A program made the position numbers and the translations under genes. A stretch of DNA of 64,000 nt from Bacillota bacterium (lineage in GTDB: Bacteria > Bacillota > Sulfobacillia > Sulfobacillales > Sulfobacillaceae), in NCBI GenBank assembly GCA_021797675.1, contig JAJZZH010000036.1:30973-94972 (forward strand), written 5' to 3'. This document shows positions 42,316 through 49,787 of this stretch, piece after piece; the first letter of the stretch is position 1; each line of letters begins with the position of its first letter. The notes below the pieces were generated by a model. The model worked only from the letters and a program-made list of their open reading frames with translations. It was not told the origin of the DNA and did not search any database.

Positions 42316-43118
42316 GTCCGCTTGACCTTGGCTTACATGGCAAAACCGCTTTGATCACCGGAGCCGCTTCCGGGATTGGCGCTGCAATTGCGGTGGCCCT
42401 CGCAAAACAAGGGGTCGCTGTTTGTTTGGCGGATCGCCATTCTTCTGAAGAAACGTTGCAAGCGATCCGCCGTCAGAATGGGACGGGCTACAGCGTGAAT
42501 GTTGACCTCCGCTTTGAAGACCAGGTCCGCTCGATGGTATCACAGGCCGTGGAGCATTTAGCTTCCCTAGACCTGTTCATTAATGTGGCTGGTTCGTTGG
42601 CCACGGAGTCTGTCACCCGCATGACCCTAACCGCCTGGAACGATATCTTGGCGACCAATGTCACTGCATGCGCGATCGCCTGCCGGGACGTGGCCCGTCA
42701 TATGATTGTTCAGGGAAGGGGTGGCGCTATCCTAATTGTGGGGTCGACGGTGATGTATAATCCTGCCTATGCCCAAGCTGCCTATCGAGTTTCCAAAACA
42801 GGCCTCAAAGCCTACATGGAAACCTTGGCCATCGAATTGGCCCCGTTCGCAATTCGGGTGAACATGCTGACGCCTGGGCCTTTTCCAACTCCCTTGGTGG
42901 CTCATCTTTCAGACGAGCAGCGGTGGTCGGCTGCGCGGGAGGTTCCCTTGGGTCAACGGGAGGGACGTCTCCCCGAGCTATGTCCGCTGGCCCTGGCATT
43001 ATTGTCGGATACGTTTTCATCGTACGTTACGGGAGCGGATGTTCCTGTCGACGGGGGACTGCACTTACGCCCCTTATATTTGGGTTCCCCCGAGGAGGTG
43101 AAACGCCTAAATCTATGA
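42312..43118 (+). CDS. Short-chain dehydrogenase/reductase
   Basis: 268 aa classical SDR. NAD-binding ITGAASGIG near residue 15, the NNAG equivalent is INVAGS, catalytic Ser in LIVGSTVMYNP and AYRVSKTGLKAY (Tyr-x-x-x-Lys). C-terminal DVPVDGGLHL. Last gene of the seven-gene run. Its start overlaps the Ldh2 stop by ATGA. Probably oxidises or reduces a sugar-derived intermediate; exact substrate unknown. Confidence 0.93.
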   Translation: MSPLDLGLHGKTALITGAASGIGAAIAVALAKQGVAVCLADRHSSEETLQAIRRQNGTGYSVNVDLRFEDQVRSMVSQAVEHLASLDLFINVAGSLATESVTRMTLTAWNDILATNVTACAIACRDVARHMIVQGRGGAILIVGSTVMYNPAYAQAAYRVSKTGLKAYMETLAIELAPFAIRVNMLTPGPFPTPLVAHLSDEQRWSAAREVPLGQREGRLPELCPLALALLSDTFSSYVTGADVPVDGGLHLRPLYLGSPEEVKRLNL

Positions 43119-43744
43119 TGGTCGAGAGAGCAGGCCGGCCTGGCGCGGGGTACCAAGACCAATGGTATCAAGTTGAGCGGTCCTGTGACGAGTCGGGATT
43201 AACTGAGTGAGAAGGCTAAGACAAATAGATGGATTTGTGCCTGTTTTGCGCAATTTGATATGGTGCTCTGCACTTCCAGTTATTGGAGGGCTTGTCAGAG
43301 GTTCACCAAAGCGAGCACAACGAATTTTGCAACGCGTCGTTGATCGACTGAAATCCCCGGACTTTCGCAGGGCCCACGTTCAACGGTGCGAATTTAGAAA
43401 ATAGCCTTCCACTCATTTCGGAAGCCTCAGACTTCACCGTTTACTAATTGTGGTGCGATATACGGCTTTACCATGAATAGCACGACAAAACACCTTATAC
43501 GTAACTCGCGACCCACAAGCGAGGAAGAGAGAAAAGGATTCTGTTCCACGTGCCACCCAACGGCTCGCAACAACGTGAGGTACCCATGGCGCTCCGGGTC
43601 AAACTATTGCGCGGCCTCGTAAGACCACAGAAGAGTTGACCTCCCTATGGGAGCGCACCGGACAATTCCACAGCGCCAACCCAGAGCCCTGCTGCGACCC
43701 GCCAGCAATCGGACAGAACAGGGGATTTTTCATGCGGCGGAGCA
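43119..43744. other. Non-coding stretch at the junction of the two catabolic blocks
   Basis: About 650 bp without a credible ORF. It separates convergent gene runs. A short plus-strand frame at 43207-43404 (65 aa, rich in Arg) has no recognisable motif. Confidence 0.5.
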
Positions 43745-43774
43745 GCATGGGAAACAATTTCACTTCTCCCATGC
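43745..43774 (-). terminator. Inverted repeat after the orphan SDR gene
   Basis: GCATGGGA (43745-43752) pairs exactly with TCCCATGC (43767-43774) around a 14-nt loop. It lies about 25 bp beyond the stop of the minus-strand SDR gene. No T-tract, so weak as a terminator. Confidence 0.4.
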
Positions 43775-43798
43775 ACAGCATGGGCCTTAATACTTGAG

Positions 43799-44566
43799 TT
43801 AGGGCAGGCGTACGGTAAGGCCTCCATCGACGACGACCACCGCCCCCGTCATGTACTCGGCTTCCATCAGCAGAAATCGTACCGTGCGGGCAATGTCGTC
43901 GGCGGTTCCCAGTCGCCCCAAAGGCTGGGCTGCGCTCCACGACTCCATCACCCGATCAACGGCGGTCGAGTCGATGCGTCGGGCTGCCTCACGTAGCATA
44001 GGCGTGTCCACCGACCCTGGGGCCACCGCGTTCACCCGGATGCGATACGGAGCCAAGTCCACCGCGAGTGCCCGCGTCATGCTGATTACCGCGCCCTTTG
44101 CAGTCGCGTACGCCAGGACATCGGAGTGCGCGTGCAACGCCTGCACAGAAGAAAGATTCACAATGGCGCCACCCCCCGCATCTCGAATCCGGCTACCGAT
44201 GTGCTGAGCGCTCAGAAATTGGCCGGTAAGATTGCTGGCCAAGGTGGCCTGCCAGAGATCTAACGGAGTATCGAAGAGATTCCCATAAGTCTGGACACCT
44301 GCCGCATTGACCAGATACCGCACGGGGTCCCGCACCCGGGCGGATGCATCGGCCACCGCCTCGGGATCCGTAATATCGACCCGATAGCTCTCCACAAGCC
44401 CGGTGCCGACGCGCGCCGCCTCCTCTAAGCGGGCGAGTCCGGTGCCGTCTCGATCCCATGCCGCCACGTGAAGCCCTTGCCGTACCAATTCGAGAGCGGT
44501 CTGAAATCCAATCCCTGACCCCGCCCCACACACCACCGCTACCGGGCGACCGCCCCTGTCCACCAC
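43799..44566 (-). CDS. Short-chain dehydrogenase/reductase (orphan)
   Basis: 255 aa from the GTG at 44566, nine bases after a GAGGAGG Shine-Dalgarno; the frame is open to 44611. VVCGAGSGIG (NAD binding), LVNAAGVQ, Ser in IVNLSSVQALHAH, then AYATAKGAVISMTRAL with YxxxK, and GAVVVVDGGLTV. Classical SDR, related to glucose or 3-oxoacyl reductases. It is 180 bp downstream of the GNAT gene on the same strand and probably belongs to the same catabolic block. Confidence 0.92.
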   Translation of the reverse strand: MVDRGGRPVAVVCGAGSGIGFQTALELVRQGLHVAAWDRDGTGLARLEEAARVGTGLVESYRVDITDPEAVADASARVRDPVRYLVNAAGVQTYGNLFDTPLDLWQATLASNLTGQFLSAQHIGSRIRDAGGGAIVNLSSVQALHAHSDVLAYATAKGAVISMTRALAVDLAPYRIRVNAVAPGSVDTPMLREAARRIDSTAVDRVMESWSAAQPLGRLGTADDIARTVRFLLMEAEYMTGAVVVVDGGLTVRLP

Positions 44567-44745
44567 AATGCCCCGCCTCCTCTTGTCAAGTCTCATGATT
44601 TTTGGCCGCACATCCCCTGATTACTGTCAAATTCTTTGGTTGCGTTCCCAGCCTGAGGTCTGAACGTCTCGGTCAAATAAACTGATACGTGACACTCCTC
44701 TGACCCCTAGCGGCCCCACGGTTCCGCCGCGACCCGACTCCCACG

Positions 44746-45243
44746 TCAATCCTTGACACGAGGCGGCGAACCGCCTCCGCTGCCGCCTAGCGTAGTGTGG
44801 TACGATGTCGGGGAAAAATCGACTTCCATGAACCACAGCGCCCGCGTGGGGCGAAAGCCCACTTTGTCATACGTGCGGATCGCCGCCACGTTGTCCTGAT
44901 AGACCGTCAAGACCACGCCGCACTTGCCGTTCGTCCGCGCCCACTCCACAGCGGTCGCGACGAGCTCCGTGCCGAGCCCCCGGCCCGTCTCCGCGGGGCT
45001 AACCGCAATGCCGAGCTGGGGCCAGTCGTCGATTCCGCCGCTAAGGAACACATAGCCGACAATGTGCTCGCGCTCAGTGGCGACCCAGACCGGACCCGCT
45101 ATCGCGGAACCGTGAGCGATTCTCTCGGCCATCTTGGTGGTAAAGGGGTGCGGATGAAAGTCCTTCCGTTGGGCCGGGGTTAAGGTGAGGAAAAACCGGG
45201 CCAGCGCGTCGGTATCCTCGGAACTAATTCGCCGAATATTCAT
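44746..45243 (-). CDS. GNAT-family N-acetyltransferase
   Basis: 165 aa from the ATG at 45243, with GGAAGG ten bases before and one base shared with the preceding stop (TGATG). The acetyl-CoA-binding motif A appears as IAVSPAETGRGLGTELVATA (the R/Q-x-x-G-x-G/A loop) and motif B as LTVYQDNVAAIRTYDKVGF. It acetylates an amine of unknown identity, possibly an amino compound handled by the upstream genes. Confidence 0.92.
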   Translation of the reverse strand: MNIRRISSEDTDALARFFLTLTPAQRKDFHPHPFTTKMAERIAHGSAIAGPVWVATEREHIVGYVFLSGGIDDWPQLGIAVSPAETGRGLGTELVATAVEWARTNGKCGVVLTVYQDNVAAIRTYDKVGFRPTRALWFMEVDFSPTSYHTTLGGSGGGSPPRVKD

Positions 45244-46730
45244 CAGGATTGGTCCTTCCAATCATCATCCAACGGAAACATGGGTCGACTGATCCGTCGA
45301 AATGGCAGTGCGGCAAACCGTGAGGCCGTGGGTCCGAGGGTGTCGACCACCGCGACGGTGCGGGCGATGTCAGAAAATGCGCGCCTAAAGAGCAGAGGTG
45401 ATTTGACGACGATGACACCAGCTTCGCCCAGCGTTGCTCCTGTCATGGTGAAAAAGGCCGGATCCGACGTTAGCCCGGCGCGTTCCGTGAGGAGCACATG
45501 GACGGTTCCGACAGCCACCCGCACCCATCGTCCGACCGTCATCCTGTGGCCACGGAGATAGGGACCTTCCAAGATGTAAGGGCCGTCGCCTCGGGCGACA
45601 ACTCGACCGTGGATCCGAACGGGGCTGGACCATCGGGGATCCAAGGTCGCGCCGACCGTGAGGTCTACGATCGCTCCGACGGTCAGAGGCCATGTGCGGC
45701 GCACACCCGCCGCATCCACCAAGGGCACGTAGGCCGGACAACTCAGCGGGTGTGCCAGCAGGACGGTTAAAATGCCGGTGTGGTCGCCGCTTCCACCCCC
45801 TGCCGTGCCGTCCCCAATATCCCCTAGAACGATGGGGGGACGCGCCGATTGCAACAGCCCGGGGAGGGCGTCGAGGGATAGGGCTTGACGCGCCCGCACG
45901 GCAGGCCGCTGGGCCTCCAGTAACGCTGCACCTTCCGCCGCAAGGGCCTCGGCACGCATCCAGTCGCCATCCGTGACCACCACGACGGACGATCCCGTGT
46001 TCGGTACGTCCAACCATGGTTGAACGGGACAGTAGGAGATATGGAGCACCCCCGCCTCCTTTTCACGGGCACGCGCCCAATTGGCTATCGGCGCCAGGCA
46101 TCCCGGGGCAGCCGTTCCCGAGATGTCGGGCGGGAACAAAATCGGCCGGTGCCGATGTGCCATGACTGGCCGGACCTCGCCGTTCAGCACACGCGCCATC
46201 GTGGCGGCAGCCCGACATCCGGTGGCATAGGTATCATCGTGAGGATACGTCTGGTATGCGATGCAGAAATCGGCAAGCCGCAGCTTGGTCGGGTGAAGGT
46301 GGGCATGCAAATCGCACGTGATGCCAAGCGGGATCCGCGGCCACCGGTTACGTACCATCTGCAAGAATGCCACCTCAGGATCGGTGTCGTCGGAGGCGAT
46401 CATGGCGCCATGCAGGGCCAACAGGAGGCCGTCCAGGGGGCCCGCGTCATCCAACCCCTGCGCCAAGGCGGTGGCGAGACGGGCCACGACGTCCGGCGTC
46501 ACCGGCCCTCCGGCGAGCGCCCAGGCCCGCACGAGAGGAACCGGCACGAGACCGGCTTCGTGGCATCCGTAGACCATCCCCCCCCATTCGGTTCCGTCCA
46601 CGGTCAACGGTGCCGCAACGCCGACGCGAACCCCCTGCACAGCAAAATCTTCCCAGGTCGTAGGATGGGGCGCGAATGAATTGCTCTCCTGCATCAGAAG
46701 GCCAATACCCACCCGTCGGTACACCGGCAT
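45243..46730 (-). CDS. M81-family metallopeptidase (MlrC-like)
   Basis: 495 aa. The N-terminus GIGLLMQESNSFAP corresponds to the QExNTF opening of MlrC-type proteins. Probable metal ligands lie in ITCDLHAHLHPTK and in QTYPHDDTYATG. The second half has GDIGDGTAGGGSGDHTGILT, the family's glycine-rich DNxGGGxPGD-like segment. MlrC hydrolyses microcystin-derived peptides, but most M81 proteins sit in catabolic operons and their substrates are unknown. One-base overlap (TAATG) with the preceding gene. Confidence 0.9.
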   Translation of the reverse strand: MPVYRRVGIGLLMQESNSFAPHPTTWEDFAVQGVRVGVAAPLTVDGTEWGGMVYGCHEAGLVPVPLVRAWALAGGPVTPDVVARLATALAQGLDDAGPLDGLLLALHGAMIASDDTDPEVAFLQMVRNRWPRIPLGITCDLHAHLHPTKLRLADFCIAYQTYPHDDTYATGCRAAATMARVLNGEVRPVMAHRHRPILFPPDISGTAAPGCLAPIANWARAREKEAGVLHISYCPVQPWLDVPNTGSSVVVVTDGDWMRAEALAAEGAALLEAQRPAVRARQALSLDALPGLLQSARPPIVLGDIGDGTAGGGSGDHTGILTVLLAHPLSCPAYVPLVDAAGVRRTWPLTVGAIVDLTVGATLDPRWSSPVRIHGRVVARGDGPYILEGPYLRGHRMTVGRWVRVAVGTVHVLLTERAGLTSDPAFFTMTGATLGEAGVIVVKSPLLFRRAFSDIARTVAVVDTLGPTASRFAALPFRRISRPMFPLDDDWKDQS

Positions 46731-48538
46731 TACGAGGTCTCCCCACGGTCGAAGAGATCAGCGATCATGCCGATCTGACGGTCCGCGTCCTGGGGCGCCT
46801 CCGCGTGAACCTCGGCCAGAACCCGTTCCCGGAGGGCGTCCCGCGCACCGTCCGCCAACCCCTTGAGCGCGGTACGGGCCGGGTTGATGTAGGGACCATA
46901 GGTACCGCGACCGGGCTGATAGGTCCCTCCTCGATGAAAGAGGATGTGGCTGCCCGGGAGCGGCGCGACATCCACCTTCGGCATGGCCCACCCGATACGG
47001 TTGTGCCACCGGCTATTCCCATCCACCCATTGGCGTACACGCCGGATCCCCTCTTCAACGTCCCCGTCCTCTGCAGCCCAGGTGGCGATGGCCCGTTCCG
47101 CCTGGAGGATCGTCACTAGCATGGCCATGTCATGCCACCATCGCCCACGATCGCCGACCCCGTCGCCGACCGGATCACGGGTGGGAATGGCCGCCGCGAC
47201 TTCATCCAAGGAATCCAAGCGTCCCGCTTCCACATTCCCGAACAGCCTAGCCAAGCAGTCAACGTCGGACGGGGTGCCGCTCGCAAGATTCGTCCCGCGG
47301 AGAAAATCCGCCCATGAGACCGTCTCGCCCCACAAGGCTCGTCCTAGGTACCAGAGGTTCGGCAGCTGCATGTGGGGGGTTTGGGCGTTCCCCATGACTC
47401 CCGCGAGGCCGTGGCGTACGGCCTCGCCAACCGCGGCTCCCAGGGGGGCGGGCGTCACCTGCGGGTAAGGCATCCGCGGTTCACCTTCGATGGCACCATA
47501 CGGCATCAACATGGTACGCGAAGCCATGCCCAGTCTCGCAATCGTCGACAGGTGTCGCACGTCGGCCAACACCCCCCACCGGTCTAATCTCATCCCCTCC
47601 AGTCCGCGCAGCGCCTCTTCCCAGCATTGTTTCGGTTCATCCGTCCCCCACCCCAGCCACAGCCAATAAATCAACTGGGCTTGGGGATGCGCCCATTGGT
47701 GCATCAACTCGGCGTGCATGCGCAAAATCGCGACGAAATCGCTGGTCGGACTTCCGGGCCATCCACCAGGGTCGCTATCGATGACCCAAAACCCATCGGC
47801 GTCCGCAAGGGTCTGATACAGAGTCACCCGCGATTGACGGAGCGCCTTGAGCGTCTGAGGATCCGACGGATCTCGCAAGTTGCCGAGGTAATATTGAAAG
47901 TATTCCCGCTCCCGAAAGGGAAGCGAAGGTCTCCGAGCAATTAAATTGTTGGCCGCTTCCCCCACCCATACTTGAAAACCCCGTTCCTTCTGAGCGTATT
48001 GAACCACCTGCCGCAGCATGTTTAACCATGTCCAGTCGCTCTCCCCCGGAGGAGTGGTCATGATTCCGACTGGGACCCAGATCTGCAACACATTGTATTC
48101 CTGCCACGCCAGCCAGTCGACGTAAGCCGCCCAGTCGGGAAATTCCCACGCGCGCAAGGCATACGGATGCGCGTAAATCCAGGCAGTGTGCGCGTACATA
48201 CCGCGTAGCGCCACCCGCGGGCATCGCTGGTAGTCCGTCGGCGACCCGTCAAGTCCCGCGGAGAGCCATCGAGCTAGTCGAAAGATCCCGTACATCGTCC
48301 CTCGGTCGTCCGCACCCGCCACCTCCACGCGGTGCTCAGCGGGATCAATGCGGAGGCGGTACCCGTCGTGCACCAAGGGATCCACAAATCGCGGATCGAC
48401 AAGCCGGGCCGCCGCGCCGATGCGCACGGTCCAGCGTCCTCCCTGCGCGCGGCACCAGGTTCTCCACGCGGGCTCCACCTCTTGCCAAGCTCTCTGCACA
48501 TATCGCGGTTCTCCCGCGACACGATTTTCAACGCTCAT
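46730..48538 (-). CDS. Divergent glycoside hydrolase-like protein (GH20-like N-terminal plus barrel domain)
   Basis: 602 aa from the ATG at 48538 (GAGGGG upstream). The first ~115 residues look like the beta-alpha-beta N-terminal domain of GH20/GH67/GH84 enzymes (YRLRIDPAEHRVEV then DDRGTMYGIFRLARWL). A barrel follows from about residue 120 (RGMYAHTAWIYAHPYALRAW, WLAWQEYNVLQIWVPVG, DADGFWVIDSDPGGWPGS, QLIYWLWLGWG). No clear Asp-Glu catalytic pair was seen where GH20 or GH84 would have it. Possibly a hexosaminidase or glucuronidase of an undescribed type. No signal peptide, so intracellular. Lies between the enolase and M81 genes with tight spacing. Confidence 0.65.
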   Translation of the reverse strand: MSVENRVAGEPRYVQRAWQEVEPAWRTWCRAQGGRWTVRIGAAARLVDPRFVDPLVHDGYRLRIDPAEHRVEVAGADDRGTMYGIFRLARWLSAGLDGSPTDYQRCPRVALRGMYAHTAWIYAHPYALRAWEFPDWAAYVDWLAWQEYNVLQIWVPVGIMTTPPGESDWTWLNMLRQVVQYAQKERGFQVWVGEAANNLIARRPSLPFREREYFQYYLGNLRDPSDPQTLKALRQSRVTLYQTLADADGFWVIDSDPGGWPGSPTSDFVAILRMHAELMHQWAHPQAQLIYWLWLGWGTDEPKQCWEEALRGLEGMRLDRWGVLADVRHLSTIARLGMASRTMLMPYGAIEGEPRMPYPQVTPAPLGAAVGEAVRHGLAGVMGNAQTPHMQLPNLWYLGRALWGETVSWADFLRGTNLASGTPSDVDCLARLFGNVEAGRLDSLDEVAAAIPTRDPVGDGVGDRGRWWHDMAMLVTILQAERAIATWAAEDGDVEEGIRRVRQWVDGNSRWHNRIGWAMPKVDVAPLPGSHILFHRGGTYQPGRGTYGPYINPARTALKGLADGARDALRERVLAEVHAEAPQDADRQIGMIADLFDRGETS

Positions 48539-48579
48539 CCAGGTCCCCTCTTTCCATCCGGCGTTGGGCCTAACGCAGC

Positions 48580-49782
48580 TCAATATAAGGGAAGAATCGG
48601 AATCCATCCGGGTCGGTGAGGGTCGAAGAACTCATTGACCTGGCCTTCGGCCAGGTAGCGCTCGTGGTAATGCCGCACTTTGTCCCAGTCCACTTCGACG
48701 CCGAGCCCAGGCCCTTCGGGCAGACGGAATCCGCCGTGCTCGTACACCCAGGGCTGCGTGATAATGTCGTCCGCCTGGTCGTGATAATGCGAATCAATGG
48801 CGTATGCGAGCGTCGGGGTCGCAGCGGCAAACTGGACCATTGCAGCCGTGGAAACTCCGAGTTCCCGATCGCTGTGCATACCCAGACCGATTTGCAAGGT
48901 TTCGGCGACGCCCGCGAGTTTCCGGCACTGAGCCAGTCCGCCCCAAAAATGCACGTCTGACAGGATGACGTCGACCGCGCCCAGCCGGAACCCCAGCGGA
49001 ATCTCTCCGAAGCGAGTGACACACATGTTCGTCGCTAACGGCACCGGCACGGACGCGCGGACCCGGGCCATCCCCTCGATCAGGTCGGTCGGGTCTTCCG
49101 CATACTCGAGGCCGACGGCCGCCATCTTGGGTAACATGGTAACCGCGGTCTCCACCGACCAGGCGGCGTTGGGATCATATCGCAGTTTCGCGTCGGGCAG
49201 GCGCTGGCGCAGGGCCTGCAGGGTGCGAAGCTCCTCGACGGGGGCGAAAACGCCCCCTTTAACCTTGACCACTTCGAACCCATGCGTGGCCACTAGTTCC
49301 TCGGCCCGGTCCGCCATTGCCTCGGGCGTGTCTTCGCCCCCCACTCCGCTTGGCCCGAGGTAGCGATAAAAAAGATAGGCCGACACCGGGACGTGGTCGC
49401 GGAATATTCCCCCGAGCAGTTTGGCGACGGGCTGGCCGGTGGCTTTCCCCAAGATGTCCCAAAGCGCCATTTCGATCCCCGCATAGACGTGGGCCGGCAC
49501 GAAGGTTTCATACGCAATCCGAAACGACTGGGCGATCCGGCTCATCCGGTCCACTTCCCAGCAGTCCATGCCGCGAAACCGCTCGGTGAGAAACCGGATT
49601 GCCTCCACGGTCGCCTTGCCTCCGTAAGTTTCGCCGATCCCGGTGATACCAGCCCGGGTGCGCACTTGCACGATGCACCGGGTGGTGCCGGTTTCCACAC
49701 CCATACTCCATCGCAACGGGGCCACCATGGGCACCGTCACTGGGGTGGCGTCAATGGCTTCAATGCGAAGATTCGATTCCAT
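48580..49782 (-). CDS. Enolase-superfamily sugar-acid dehydratase (glucarate dehydratase subgroup)
   Basis: 400 aa from the ATG at 49782, with AGAGGAG nine bases upstream, five bases after the mannosidase stop. The full active-site set of glucarate dehydratases is visible: VVKVKGG (catalytic KxK), RYDPNAAW (Asp ligand), LEYAEDP (Glu ligand), ATNMCV (Asn ligand in place of the usual acid), DVHFWGG (Asp) and GLGMHSDRELG (general-base His). Dehydrates an aldarate to a 5-keto-4-deoxyaldarate, a substrate for GarL-like aldolases such as the one at 40448-41269. Exact aldarate not determinable. Confidence 0.9.
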   Translation of the reverse strand: MESNLRIEAIDATPVTVPMVAPLRWSMGVETGTTRCIVQVRTRAGITGIGETYGGKATVEAIRFLTERFRGMDCWEVDRMSRIAQSFRIAYETFVPAHVYAGIEMALWDILGKATGQPVAKLLGGIFRDHVPVSAYLFYRYLGPSGVGGEDTPEAMADRAEELVATHGFEVVKVKGGVFAPVEELRTLQALRQRLPDAKLRYDPNAAWSVETAVTMLPKMAAVGLEYAEDPTDLIEGMARVRASVPVPLATNMCVTRFGEIPLGFRLGAVDVILSDVHFWGGLAQCRKLAGVAETLQIGLGMHSDRELGVSTAAMVQFAAATPTLAYAIDSHYHDQADDIITQPWVYEHGGFRLPEGPGLGVEVDWDKVRHYHERYLAEGQVNEFFDPHRPGWIPILPLY

Positions 49783-49787
49783 CGTGT

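Noticed and set aside
46020..46679. 219-aa plus-strand frame opposite the M81 gene
   Set aside because: Antisense shadow of a gene with intact family motifs and overlapping operon neighbours.
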